NCBI GenBank assembly: GCA_964017145.1
Contig: OZ024844.1
Coordinates: 3,038,001 to 3,102,000 of the forward strand
DNA length: 64,000 nt
Origin: Agrocybe praecox
Taxonomy: Eukaryota; Basidiomycota; Agaricomycetes; Agaricales; Agrocybaceae
Reading direction: 5' to 3'
Shown here: in pieces, positions 34,580 through 46,905 of the stretch
Numbering within the stretch: position 1 is the stretch's first letter
Layout of the letters: each line of letters starts with the position of its first letter
The notes under the pieces: generated by a model
What the model saw: only the letters and a program-made list of their open reading frames with translations
Told to the model about the DNA's origin: nothing
Databases searched by the model: none
Position numbers and translations under genes: made by a program

Positions 34580-35810
34580 TTATACCGGACGTTGCGGCGG
34601 AACCTTTCGTTTTGGGACGAATAGAGATGCCATTGGGTCTTTCTTTGGGGTGGTGGGGGTTCTTGGAATAGGATGGGAAGAATCTATAGGTTTGGTTTTC
34701 ATTGGCTGCACATTCGTTGTAGTTATCTTATTCGATGTATCCGTTGGAAGCGGACGCGGAGGCGGTGACATAGAACTTAAAGTGGGAGGTTTCGACTTTG
34801 ATGGGATCTGGGTAGAGGTTGAGGGAACAGAAAGCCGATGATGCACTACTGTGTTTACGGTGACTCGGTCATTGGAGCTTGAGGAAGCAGACGGCATGGA
34901 AGCGCCAGAGCTTTGGGCTAGGACGCGGTAATTTTTGATCGACGGCATTGGCGGTAAGACACGCGCATTATAGGCTCTTTGCACCCTAGAGGCATCCGAT
35001 TTGATCTTCTGGAATAAGGTCTTTGGTTGTACGTTGGTGTTCCCTGTGAAAGGAATAAGCATCGTGAGTAACGTTGAATGAACTATCGGCAGCAATTATG
35101 ACGGTAAAACCCTTACATCCTCCAGTTCGTGGACGTTTCTCTACGAAGACGCGGTCGGAATACTTTAAGCCTTTATCCTTCTTACGTTCATCTGCCTCCA
35201 TACGTTGTGTGCGAAGTTTGGAGCCTAATTCATCTATTCTTCTGGCCTCCGCTTCTTGTAGTATCTGTTTTCATAAAAGTGAACGGGGCGCCCAGTATAT
35301 TGAGAATTGAACCCACATAATAACGAGATCTCCAAGAATCTCCTTCTTCTAACTCGTCATCTACGGAGTATCGGTCGCTCGCCATGAGACTATGTTTTCG
35401 AAAACATAATTCCCTCCAGAGTTCTAGATGTGATACAGAGTTAGCCAAATTAAAAACCCCTTTCGTGTTAAATGATGGTCTCGAACCAGGGGTATCACTT
35501 TCCAGATGCTAAGGGTCTGTGTGAGTGAAAGAGGGTGCGCAAAGGCATATGCGAGGCTTACTGGGGACAGTTGTTCGAAACGGTGTAGCTGTTCGACAGT
35601 ACACCTTTCTAGGATGGGTTTTATAAGTGGATAATTTAGGTCATGTCCAAAGCTGTGGATAGCTGAACAAACTTTGGTCAGCGATGGTCTTCAGCGGATT
35701 TCAATGAGTTGAGCAACTGACAATCTACGTTAGCGACAGCAGCTGGATAACAAGGCCTTCAGTGCTTGTGCTAGGAGAGAGACGTGTTTGGCCACTGACC
35801 TCGTTGGCAT
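34580..35810 (-). CDS. Elongin A (transcription elongation factor SIII subunit A)
   Basis: An 11-nt first coding exon (35810-35800, ATGCCAACGAG) splices at GTCAGT to exon 2 at 35688, giving MPTRPSLTKVCSAIHSFGHD then LNYPLIKPILERCTVEQLHR and FEQLSP. This is the elongin A N-terminal BC-box region (PILERC) that binds elongin B/C. Exon 3 has LANSVSHLELWRELCFRK, the F-box-like LWRELC motif, and later exons give EAEARRIDELGSKLRTQRME with a basic C-terminal half ending in VPKRKVPPQRPV. Elongin A raises RNA polymerase II elongation rate and can form a ubiquitin ligase with Cul5/Rbx. The tail is Ser/Thr/Pro-rich. Exon 1 of 11 nt rests on an exact donor, acceptor and phase match, without RNA data. Confidence 0.82.
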
Positions 35811-36624
35811 AGTTGTACAAGAGTTGGGACTCCTCGACCCCGTTGATCCTGGTCCAGCTCCATTATAGAAAGAAAGAAGAGAAAGTGCGCCGGAAGAGAA
35901 AGTTGTTGGTGAGAGGTGCTCGTTGTGAAACGAGTGGTGATGCTCTGCCACCGGCAGCGTGATATGCCAAAAATGGATATTACTGGAAGAGGCCGAAAAG
36001 GTTATCCACACTTCTTTCAATAAAACCACAATTACTGGGCAATTAACCTTTTCAGAAGCCTTATTCTCTCTGGTAGGCCAACTTTGGCGAGTATCTGCGA
36101 TAATAGCTTGGGGCTGTATTCTGCTTGGGCTTTCTTAAGATCAGGCTGTCACTCTTTCGTCGCGTGGGTTGCTGGGATTCATGTCTTGGACTTCCTTCTC
36201 CGAAACAGCGGGACACTCCATGTATGAGTTATAACTGATAGACCGGACTTATCCTCTGTCATGCTTACTGACACTGGTCCAAATCTGGCCACTCTTGGGG
36301 ATAAAATGTCCCTCGCCATCTGGAGGATGTCCGAACGATTAATGGATCGCCCATTTCCCATTCCCAGCCGTAGGACAATAAATTTATCCACGTGTTGTTG
36401 ACTTCTTTCCGAGTCTTCACAGGGAGGGCCGTACCAAATCCATGTCTCTGTATCGCTATCGCGGAAATTTTTGGTTTTTTCACTCTCTGGTTGCAATCGA
36501 CTAGCGTCTACTCTTTTGGGTCTCTACATCAAAGAATGTTCATCTCACGAACGAGACTTTGGATAGCCTCCCCGAGGTATATAAAAGGTGCCCATTTCTT
36601 CAAAGATTCTCCATTATCAGTATC
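35811..36624. other. Divergent interval, elongin A / Gti1-Pac2 regulator
   Basis: About 810 bp between start codons. A 105-codon minus-strand frame (36496-36179) has no ATG start and no recognised domain. A TATA-like TATATAAAAG lies at 36579-36588, 40 bp upstream of the Gti1/Pac2 ATG. Confidence 0.45.
36579..36588 (+). promoter_or_regulatory. TATA box of the Gti1/Pac2 gene
   Basis: TATATAAAAG lies about 40 bp before the ATG at 36625, a normal place for a core promoter in a gene with a short leader. Confidence 0.55.
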
Positions 36625-37594
36625 ATGCAACAAGCTACTCACCAGCGCCTTCACGTCAGAGACGCCCATGACGCCCATGTTTTGTTTGAAGCCGTTCGAC
36701 AAGGCTTCCTCATGCCAGTGACACGACGTCTGAACGAGATGGAACGAAGCATGATTATACGTCCAGGAGCTATCTTTGTCTGGTTCGAAAGTGAAGATGA
36801 TAATGGGCTTAAACGATGGACAGGTTGGTTATTTGGTGTCTTCATTCTTCCTTGACTGTCCTTGCTCAATGTTCTTATTCACGCCAGATGGTCGTATTTG
36901 GGGACAGAGCCGCATGCGAGAGGTACGCACTCCACTTACTTCTCTTGAGCGCCGTGTTGACCCCATGATGCCCAGCCGTACCTCTTTTATGATGAAAAAA
37001 TGCCGTATGATGCCGCTCAAGCAGCCAACGAAGCAAATCAGTCAGTTCTCTCTCATAAACTACTGGATAATATTATCCGACGGCTGATTATAATTTTCCC
37101 GCAGGCAAACCGCTTTCCGTTTTGTGGATGGAGTCGCGCGGCCAGGCCCATCGTCGTCTGCACTATCGCACCAAGATCGAGCAACGACCCGCCACCCTGG
37201 GTTGGTCAAGCAGGCATATTCCGCATGGGTGCTCCCGAATCCTTATTCTAGGCCACAGAAGTGGCATCTGACCGCATACTTTACATATGCTGAATTACCG
37301 CATCTGCCGACAATCGACCATGACCCGATGCTCCGAACGATCATCGTACCCTCTGGGATTTACCGTACAGGAAAAGCACGCTCCCGAGGAGATGACGAAA
37401 TGCCTATGGGTAGCAGGCAGCTAAATCAACCTCAGCAAGATCCCAACGCGCAACTAACATTGCCGTCTCTATCATCTATCCACAATACAGAAGTTGGAAC
37501 ACTTCCGGCGCCAACACCGTCGAGAACGTCTGGCACTCGTCTTCCTGAAGATCAACGATTGATACAAATGTTGAACTCAAGGCACATTAAATGA
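36625..37594 (+). CDS. Gti1/Pac2 (WOPR-domain) transcription factor
   Basis: Four exons (36625-36823, 36888-36922, 36976-37040, 37105-37594) sum to 789 nt, 262 aa. WOPRa: MQQATHQRLHVRDAHDAHVL, then ALMPVTRRLNEMERS-like sequence and GAIFVWFESEDDNGLKRWTD, then GRIWGQSRMREPYLFYDEK. WOPRb: KWHLTAYFTYAELPHLPTID and MLRTIIVPSGIYRTGKAR. This is the DNA-binding fold of Wor1, Ryp1 and Pac2, master switches of morphology, mating or pathogenic development in fungi. The C-terminus is short and polar (QQDPNAQL). The linker between the two WOPR parts holds HPGLVKQAYSAWV. At 262 aa it is at the short end for the family, but both halves are complete. Confidence 0.9.
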
Positions 37595-38374
37595 CAATTT
37601 TCTCTACAGAATGATAAAGTTATGTACTGAGGTGGAGCCCGTAGGTTATATTCTATGACTTCTGGAGTAAATAAAGATTGCCAATAAATTATCTCATGAT
37701 TCTTTTTATTCCATGAGTAAAAGATCGATTCACGGAATAGACACGTTTGATTATGATATACTTCGTACCCTATCTCACAAGACGGAATAAGTTAAAGATG
37801 GGTCGCGAACAAACTTAAAAGGCATTGACATGCGTACAAACTTTACTCCTAACTCCATGAACTCACGACCACTATAAATCCCGTTTTTCAAGGCACCGAC
37901 GGTACATCGGTCATCAAGTATGGCGTATGGGAAGAAATAAGACTCTGGTTTGATGATAGTTTTGAGGATCGGAAATTAATCTTGAGCATTCAACGTAAAA
38001 CTGAAGAACCAAAGAAGGAGCCACGATAAGATCCGTCTCATTCACTCAACAGTGTAATATGGCATATGACAATTACAAAGGGATTGCCGTATTCCGAACC
38101 ACATATATGAGAAAAGATGGCAAATTCAATGACAAATTCCTCGAGCCAGTTGCCTCTAGGGCAGCGGTGAAGCCGGGAGGATCCAAAAATGCAGAGCAAT
38201 GATTCCGGGAATAGCTCGCAACCGGTAGGGTCTTCTGGAAATTTTGAGAGCCACGGATACGTGGACTCAACCAACATTCGCGATCATAGCTGGTGGGTTT
38301 ACGTTAAAAAATGCATAAATAACTGGAGTTATAGAATACAAACTAGGCGTACTTCAACGGTAGACGTGATCATG
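37595..38374. other. Convergent intergenic, Gti1/Pac2 / Cwf18
   Basis: About 780 bp between two stop codons, AT-rich with AATAAATTATC near 37684. The minus-strand frame at 38038-38277 looks random. No gene supported. Confidence 0.5.
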
Positions 38375-39064
38375 TTAGTCTTCTTCTTCGTCTGAGAGTG
38401 ATTCGGAGGCGTTCTGCCGCTCCTGAGCGTTCATGGCACCAACCAAATCATCTGATTCGCCCTTTTGGGCAGCAAGCCGTTGTCCTGGATATATTGCATC
38501 GTTAATATAAAACCCACGTGTATAACGGCGAATATGACTGACGAATGAGTGTGTGTATAGCTTCCTGTGTCCGCCTTTCAAGCTTAGACAGCTTCTTCTC
38601 CATCTCACGTTTGAGGTCCCAGTTCGGTCGTTTTGGTGCGATGTTGAATATATCCTAGGATGCCAAGCATGTATGAGTTAACTTCGGATGTTGAAGAAAA
38701 TAAAGATCCGTCTTTCAGGTGTTCACGGGCGCGTACCAGTTCCTGTGCTCTTCGTTTCTCATCCTCAGCAATGATCTGTTCTGCGAGACCTTTGACTTGG
38801 TTTTCAACCGTATCTCCCATTTCCACGTCATCTTGGGTATGTTTCTTCAATGTCCGCGACTCCGGGTCAAAGTTTCGATTCTTTATGAGCGGTTCAGCAG
38901 CGCTGATCAAACATCATTGGATAGACGGAATTAGTGAGTGCAACACGCCTTGGAATGACAAGAAGAGATACTCACCCATTCTCATCAGCTGCCTCACCAG
39001 CCTTCCTCTTCCTCAGAGCAATAAGACGCGCCTTTCTGGCCTCCGAAGCTTCAGCGAGAGACAT
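38375..39064 (-). CDS. cwf18: Pre-mRNA splicing factor Cwf18 (CCDC12 homologue)
   Basis: Exons 39064-38976, 38902-38737, 38654-38543 and 38484-38375 sum to 477 nt, 158 aa, in phase. It begins MSLAEASEARKARLIALRKR, the family signature, and later has LKKHTQDDVEMGDTVENQVK and DIFNIAPKRPNWDLKREMEK with KLERRTQEAIHTLIRQRL. The charged helices match Cwf18/CCDC12, a small part of the NineTeen-related (Prp19/CDC5) spliceosome. The C-terminus is acidic (SLSDEEED). Divergent from GUF1, with 197 bp between start codons. Confidence 0.9.
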
Positions 39065-39261
39065 TTTATGAAATAGTGGGACAAGTGTGATGAAGCAGAC
39101 ATACTCTTGGCACGCGCTTGCGCTGTAATAGCTGACTAAGCATTGATCTAAACTTTTCCGGACTATCTCACGCGTCCATTAGCTATACCGGAGTCTGAGC
39201 TCGCGCAACGCGCTCAAGTTGTGCTTGAATACCACGACATCCTCCTCATTTCCCTCTGCAT

Positions 39262-42226
39262 ATGCAGTCTGTCTGGGAAAATGCGTGCTTGCGTGCCGTA
39301 GAACGATCCCTGGCTCGAAGAACGCTCTGCTGTCATCCCGCTAGACGCTTCAGCACAACACCGTCATGGAATGCTTCAAAACTTCAGGTGCCCGACATGG
39401 AAGACTTCCCGTGCGAAGCTATAAGGTTGGCCTTGGTCTCTATAAGAATAGAAATAAACCTCCTAACTTCATGTGAAGGAATTTTTCTATAATCGCGCAC
39501 ATTGGTACGAAACTATTCCTGGAGAGGAGGCGGAGAACAAAGAGAACTCAATTCTTATTCTAAGATCATGGCAAGTCAACTCTGGCGGATCGGTACGTCT
39601 GTCAGCTGATGCTTCCATTTGCATAAATTTTTATGTTATGTATAGATTATTGGAGGTAAAGCCAACGATGTTCAATGGCAACGAAATAAGCAAATTGACC
39701 CGTGGTCAAGTTGACAGGGACTATTCAGAAGAAAACCTCCGGGGGAAAGAACGAGCAGGTTCTCGACAAACTGAAAGTTGAAAGAGAACGTGGCATTACT
39801 GGTCAGTCACTCGGCCTTCTGAGAGTATGTCTACTTACCGGATGATACAGTCAAGGCCCAGACAGCAAGGTAAGATTGTACAGTGCGAAAACTGATCCAA
39901 CAATTCGTTTAATTATGGTGGAATAGCATGATTTACAAGTTCCAAGGAAAGGAGCATCTTCTGAATTTGATTGATACACCTGTGAACACTCTTTCGTTTT
40001 ACCTGTCTTTTACGCCCCTCTGAATGGGTCTCTTCTCCTAGGGGCACGTCGATTTTGCATGGGAAGTATCAAGGTCTCTGGCCGCGTGTCAAGGCGCACT
40101 GCTCCTCGTGTGTAACCTCGGCAGCCTTATTTTCATCTGTATATTCATTTCCAAACCAGGTCGATGCCAGTCAGGGTGTTCAAGCTCAGTCTATATCCGT
40201 TTTCCATAATGCTAGAGAACGAGGGCTCAAGATTATTCCTGTATTGAATAAGGTATAATTTTTTTTCGGATTATTACCAGAGAAACTCATACCATGGTAG
40301 ATTGACCTGCCCGCTGCGCAACCTGAACGAATAGCTGCCCAAATCCAAGCCACATTTGGCATAGACCCGTCTGAAATTATCCAGATCTCAGCAAAGACCG
40401 GAAAGGGTGTTGATGCTGTGTTAGAAGCAATTGTGCAGAGAATACCACCACCTGTCGCCAGAGTTGATGACCCTTTGAAGGCTTTCCTCTTTGATTCATC
40501 GTTAGTCCACCTTTCCAGGTCTATGCTTGCATTTTACCGTAACGTCTTACTTTCAGGTATGATAAATATCGGGGTGTGATATCCCTTGTTAGTGTTCAGG
40601 GCGGTATTCTTCGAAAAGGTATGAGCACTCTTGTTCTCTTTTGCGTTCTTGTCCCGATAGTTGGCCAGGTGATAAAATTGCGTCGTGTCATACTCGAAAA
40701 AAGTATGAAATTACCGAGTTGGGAATCATGTACCCCGAGGAGGTACCGACGAAGACTCTTAATCCGGGACAAGTCGGTTACATTGCTTGTAATATGAAGC
40801 AATCCTCCGAGGGTATGGCCCATTTCTGCTTACCTTTCTATGAATATGGACTAACTGATACTTAGCGCACATTGGGGATACAATCCACCGTGTTGGTGAA
40901 GCTGTGGAGCCTATGGCAGGCTTCCAACCGACAAAAGCAATGGTATACCTTTACTTTCGAATAATTCATAACTCGAGCTCAAACTGAAATGAAGGTGTTT
41001 GCTGGTGTGTATCCTATCGACAGCAGTGATTTCCCTAAACTTGAAGAATCTATCAACCGAGTGTGTTATTTTCCTTATTTCTTCAGTCTCAAAACTCAAC
41101 CGAGCCATACGGTGTTCCTACAGCTCACTCTCACTGACCGAAGCGTTACTGTGCAGAGAGAATCGTCTTCGGCTCTGGGACAAGGTTGTCGTCTAGGGTT
41201 TTTGGGAACTCTCCACATGGATGTTTTCCGTCAAAGACTGGAAGATGAATACGACGCAAATGTCATTGTCACTGCTCCTACTGTGCCATACAAAAGTACG
41301 TTGAACCAATGTTCGTCCTTCATTGCTCATTTAAAATATTCGCCCTATATCTAGTTGTATATGTAGATAAAGAGGTCATCATCAGCAACCCAACTGACTT
41401 TCCTGACGTCGGTGACACAGCTTCACGAGTCAAGCAAATTCAAGAACCAGTTGTCCAAGCCACAATCATCGTCCCAGAAGAATATTTTGGTGATATGCTG
41501 GACCTCTGCTACTCCCACCGAGCAGATGAACTAGACCACCGCTACCTTGACTCTGGGACGACCTCTGCGCGGATCATGCTGACCTGTGTCATCCCCCTAA
41601 GCGAGATTGTCACGGACTTTTTTGACCAACTCAAAAGCCGCAGTTCTGGTTTTGCTAGTTTTGAGTGAGCCATTTTCTGCCCCTTCACTTCCCATCGCCG
41701 CCTCCAAAGCTTACACGGTCTATTTTAGTTATGAAGATGCGGGGTACAGGGAAAGTGACCTCGCCAAGGTAAGCTTTACTATATTTTTCTTACAGATACA
41801 AGAGATCAATCGCTCCAATTTAGATGACCTTCTTGCTCAACGCAAAACCGGTTGATGCTTTGGCTTTGATTGTTCATCGCTCTGCTCAAATAACTATTGG
41901 CAGACAATGGGTGACGAAGCTTCGTAGGTTTCATTATATGACTCACTATAAATAAGTATCTGACCCTTCCTATGTCTAAAGATAAAGTAATTCCCAGACA
42001 GCTCTTCGAAGTTCCAATCCAAGCGACGGTAGGAAAGAAGGTCATCGCTAGGGAAACTCTGAAAGCCATGCGAGCAGACGTTACTGCTGGGTTATACGGT
42101 GGTCATTACGAGCGAAAGATGAAACATCTAGAAAATCAAAAAGAGGGCAAGCGCAGAATGAAGAAAATGGGATCGGTGGACCTTCCCCAAGAAGCCTTCT
42201 TCGAGATCCTCAGCAACAAAAAGTAG
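39262..42226 (+). CDS. GUF1: Mitochondrial translation factor LepA/GUF1
   Basis: A finely split gene (about 14 exons). It starts [20 protein letters not shown] followed by [15 protein letters not shown], a basic mitochondrial presequence. GTPase motifs appear after splicing: [20 protein letters not shown] (G1, spread over three short exons), ERERGITVKAQTAS (switch I), [13 protein letters not shown] (G3) and PVLNKIDLPAAQ (G4). Later: [20 protein letters not shown] and the LepA C-terminal domain [32 protein letters not shown] and [20 protein letters not shown]. LepA/GUF1 is a ribosome-bound elongation factor 4 that aids mitochondrial translation under stress. Exon borders at 39640-39760 (E|LTGTIQK) were fixed by frame and AG choice. 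The stop at 42226 is 122 bp from the eIF2B-beta stop. Confidence 0.9.
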
Positions 42227-42348
42227 ACAAAACACCCCCCGGAATATTCAGACTAGATGAGGACATAGTATATTATTTTGCTTTATAATAATACCCAGAC
42301 AACAGCACTCTGCCCCGCATCAGTATTTTACTCTCTTTTTTTTGGCTT

Positions 42349-43818
42349 TCAAAGTTCATTATCTTCGTCGTCATATGTTTCTTTGAGAAGTCTGTAATCA
42401 AAAGAATATCAGTGAAAAAGAATAGAGGGCGATCAGCTTTCTTACCGGTATATTGACGATGGAGGATGGTCACCACTACCACTTTCGTCAGCTAGGGGCA
42501 ACGATGTTGGTATGGAAAAAGCTTACTCGTTGGTAATATATGCGACTATTAATTCTGGCTGCACATAATCATAGTACGGATTGACAACGTCGACTTTATC
42601 AACGAGATCTCCGTTTTCGAATCCAAGGACGTCGCTTGGATTGCCGAAATCCAACGCTCCGTATTCGTGGTAAAGATTCCATAGGGGAGTCAATTTAAAC
42701 TGACCAGCGCAAACAACGACAGGTGTACTGTGCGCCCGCGCTGCGGTAGCGGCCATTAGTGACCCACTGACAGCGAACATACCGCCGTTCGCGAGGATGA
42801 CATGGGCACCGAGAATGACTTTGTTCACGCGAGACATGAGTGCGAATATTGAAGAATCGGGTACCAGGAATGTTGAGATTCCTGACGATGAGAGTGATGT
42901 GGCCATTTCTCGTCCATCGTATCTGCAAGGTGTTAGTTCTACGAGGGTTGTTATTACGATGGATGGTACTAGTACTCACGAAGGTGCAGTCTCAGCGACG
43001 ATGACGGAGTAATTCCGTACATGTGCGGCCGACTTCAAGAATGCTTCGACCGTTTTTGACATGCCGAGAGTCAACACGATTTCACTATCCCAAAAGAATA
43101 TAATGTAAGGTATATGATAAGAAAGAAGGAAAGACATCCTCACTCTGAATGGATATGATCCTTTGCATTTTTCGAAATGTTGTCATACACCGTCTCCAGC
43201 TCGTCAAGGACATCCTGGATAGCCTCCATAAGCACCGGCTTCAAACCCCTCGCAAACGAATCTGGATCCTCTGGATCATTTTCTCTCAGCGTTCCTGTGC
43301 CCTCATTTTTCTGCGGTGCGACGTGTTTTCTGGGCTGGCCCTGCAGCACGAACTTGGATATTGAAAAGGCAGTGGATTTGGGAGTCGCATGCGTGCCTTG
43401 TGTAGCTGCGAGGTACTCTTCGCGTATATGATGTAATACCTTCCTCACTGTATTCCCAACGGAGTGTTCTTGATAATACCATTGCTTTCAGCTATGATGT
43501 AGTAACCCTCCATTGGAACGGAACGTACCTTTGGGTTGTGCTTCGACCAACGTCCGCCCCACACATCGAATGATCGACACCAGTTGCTCAAGATTGGAAA
43601 ATCGGGCTTTCGCAATGACTTGTCTCAGCACCAGCAAAGTCTCGAGCGCAGTAGCTCTTGAGCCAACGATCTGCCTAAGTTTACATATTTTCAAGGCGGT
43701 TTTTTAAGGAACGTAAGATCGCTGCTCCAAGCATGAGAACTACTGACCGCCGTCTTAGCTTTGAGGCGAGAATTTCGACTCCGCGATGGGCCACGACGCT
43801 GCGTGGCTCGGATACCAT
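42349..43818 (-). CDS. Translation initiation factor eIF2B subunit beta
   Basis: Minus-strand gene from ATG 43818 (good CCATGG context) to TGA 42351-42349. N-terminus MVSEPRSVVAHRGVEILASK, then RRRQIVGSRATALETLLVLR. Middle: ALMEAIQDVLDELETVYDNI and EIVLTLGMSKTVEAFLK. C-terminal Rossmann-like part: SVIVAETAPSYDGREMATSL, then MSRVNKVILGAHVILANGGM, VVVCAGQFKLTPLW and DVVNPYYDYVQPELIVAYIT, ending DDEDNEL. This is the regulatory subunit of the guanine-nucleotide exchange factor that recharges eIF2 and is inhibited by phospho-eIF2. The ITN|DGSGDH junction needs the acceptor at GACGAAAG. Identification by several family motifs. Confidence 0.9.
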
Positions 43819-44060
43819 GGTGTATATAGGAATGAGATAGGATTGAGCGGGTAGATCGTGAGTGATGATTAAATGATTGTTGTGTTATCAGTTCAAGGTA
43901 GCGTTCGAGTCACGTCCGAGCCATAATTTATTGTCCCTTCGATCATTTGATGGACGCATCCGCTTTAGGAATTATCTTTGTACATCTTGGCCGGCGCTAC
44001 TCTCAAACAATAATTTTATCGACCCCTTGTCTATGTTTACTTTAGATAGTATATCTTAAA

Positions 44061-46702
44061 TTATGCAGTGCGTGGGGCTATGTGCCAATCAAGCTTGTCG
44101 GCCCACTTGGGAAGCAATTCGGAGATCTGCTCGACATCTTTGTCACCTCGTCCAGATAGACACTATGAAATAATCAAGTCTCGTGAGATAAAGTAAGAGA
44201 AGAGTATGTAGATACTTACGACAACAAGATCTCGGTCTGCGGACATGGTTTTGGCGATTTCTACTGCTTTCCAAATAGCATGCGATGATTCCAGAGCTAT
44301 TTTGAGTAGCGTTAGCATAGTTAATCTATGATGAATTCACACAGATCTTACCTGGAATGATGCCTTCCTTCTGAGTCAGTAACCTGAATCCTCTGAGAGC
44401 TTCCTCATCAGTAGCGACAGTGTATTCAGCTCGGCCAGAGTCCTTCAACCAGGCGTGCTCGGGGCCAACACCGGGGTAATCAAGACCAGCACTGATCGAG
44501 TGTGTCTCGATGATTTGACCGGCTTTGTCTTGGAGAATGTATGTTCGTACACCGTGAAGCACACCTGGTTGTCCCATGGAAAGTGTGGCGCTGTGACGAT
44601 CTCCGTCGATACCTATATTATCTTATCAGTCAAAGGTATTCGCGTAGATTAGATTAGACTATCGACCGACCTTCTCCTCCAGCCTCGACACCCACTAATC
44701 TTACGTTCTTGTCATTGATGAAGTCATAGAATGTGCCGATAGCGTTGCTGCCACCACCAACACAGGCGACGACGACGTCTGGGAGTTTGCCTCGGGCAGC
44801 TAGCATCTGTGCCTTGATCTCCTCGCCGATGACCTTTTGGAAATCACGAACGAGAGTGGGGAAAGGATGGGGTCCAATAGCAGATCCGACGAGGTAATGA
44901 GTTGTCGACAAGTTTGTCACCCAGTCGCGGAAAGCTTCGTTAACAGCATCTTTTAATGTACGTGAGCCAGAATGGACCGGGATGACCTGAAAAACAATCA
45001 ACGATAGGTTCGTGGCTCAGACGATGCGTTGTATTTACCTTTCCTCCCAACATTTCAATTCTGAATACGTTGAGGGCTTGTCGACGAACATCCTCGGCAC
45101 CCATATAGATGATGCACTCCATGCCGAACTTGGCGCATGCAGTGGCTGTAGCGACACCGTGTTGTCCAGCTCCTGTTTCAGCGACAATTCGCGTCTTCCC
45201 TATCCGTCGGGCAAGCAAGATCTAGAAGGAAGAAGGATTAACAACAATAAATGTATTTTACAATCAACTTACTTGGCCCATGGCGTTGTTGATCTTGTGG
45301 GAACCGGTGTGGTTGAGGTCTTCACGCTTTAACCAGATTTTTGCACCTCCCGCAATCTTGGTCAAGTTTTCTGCGAGGTAAATTTGGGAAGGACGGTTCA
45401 TGTATCCAAAATGCGTTTGAAGTTCTTTGTGGAACTCGGGATCTGCCATGGCAGCCTTGTGAGCTTCTTCCAACTCGGCTAGGCAGTCGACGAGGGCTTC
45501 AGGGACATATTGTCCACCAAACTGTCCGAAGCGTGCAGGAAGTACTGTCGGGTCTGACGCAGTATTTACGATTGGTGCTCCATTCTTTGCAGCGTTGAGG
45601 TCGGGAGAAGTTAATCTTGCAACAGGGGGAGATCTAACGCGTGGGGGTTGGCCTTTTTGTGTGATTTCACGGCAGTATGCTTCGACGTTCTTTGCGATTT
45701 CACCTGGGGCAGATGTCTTGATGATATTTACAAGTTTGCTTCCGATGACAACGCCATCGGCACCAGCGTCTGCGACAGTGTTGAAGTGGTCGCGGTTGGC
45801 CACTCCGAAGCCAACGGCCAATGGGACAGAGGTATATTCACGAATTCTAGCGATGATGTCTGGGAGAGCCGTATTCATCGCGACCTTTTCTGAAGATCCT
45901 GTGGTTCCCATCTAAGTCGATTAGGCGAGTTTATCGAGGAGAAGATGGGGAAATTACCTTCGAAACCACATAAATGAAAGAATCAGCAATAGATGCTAAG
46001 AATTTAATACGGGTGAGGGTGGTCGAAGGCGCGATCAAAGGAACGTAAGACAAGCTGGAGGGATCAGTCTTGCGAAAAGAAAATATTGAGGGGTAGAACC
46101 TACTTTGCCTTTGCGCATTTTTCACGGAAAGTAATGGCTTCCTCGGGTGGTAGATCGACCATGATGAACCCATTCGCACCAGCTTCAGCAGCATCCTGGA
46201 TCGCTCTATCTTCTCCGTACGCCAATAGAGGATTATAATATCCTGTGGAGCGTTATATTGAGAAACTTATCAAGATCGAAAATATAAACGCACCCATCAG
46301 CAGAACTGGAGCCTTCAAACCCTTGTTACGCGCATCCCTAAGCTGGGCCAGAACCGTAATATAGTCGACAGCGTGTTCGAGGGCGATCTACATTAGTGGT
46401 CAACCGGCCGTTTAAAGTCAAGTATTTTTCAAAGGGGCCCACCGTGTTTGTTTCTTGAATGACAGGACCATCTGCAATTGGATCTGAGAAGGGCACACCA
46501 AGCTCAATGATGTCCGCTCCTCCAGCCTCCATGGCTAGCATGATTGGTACGGTATCTTCAGGTCGAGGATAACCAGCGGTAACGAAAGTGACAAAAGCAG
46601 GCTCATTCTAACAAGTTATCAGGATAAACTCATGACCATCGCAGTCAATAATTTGCACACCTGTTTACTCTTCACGTCGAAAACATTTTTGAGGGCTTCC
46701 AT
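44061..46702 (-). CDS. Bifunctional tryptophan synthase (alpha-beta fusion)
   Basis: One gene encodes both halves, as in other fungi. Alpha part: [20 protein letters not shown] with the catalytic glutamate and aspartate, then [17 protein letters not shown] sequence, [14 protein letters not shown] and [12 protein letters not shown]. Linker: [15 protein letters not shown]. Beta part: [39 protein letters not shown] (lysine of GSHK binds PLP), [37 protein letters not shown] and [14 protein letters not shown] with LSGRGDKD. It converts indole-3-glycerol phosphate and serine to tryptophan, with indole channelled between sites. ATG at 46702. Divergent from the asparaginase, with 203 bp between start codons. 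At least eight introns; all active-site segments are intact. Confidence 0.95.
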
Positions 46703-46905
46703 GCTGGCAAGAAAGTGGGGAATAGTTTCTGGAAAAAACCTACGACTCGATGCTATTTCAGTAAATGAGACCGGAGATTTAGCCGGTCACGTGTATATGA
46801 TCTTGATGTGATCGGGGTTTCGGAATGGTGTCGGATCAATAATATTTATATATCTATACCTGAGCGTCACTTGTACCTTTCTTTCCTGCATAAATTGCGA
46901 GCAAT

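Noticed and set aside
36179..36496. 105-codon minus-strand frame between elongin A and the WOPR gene
   Set aside because: No ATG at its head (starts from TTG), no recognised family, and it overlaps the promoter region of the WOPR gene.
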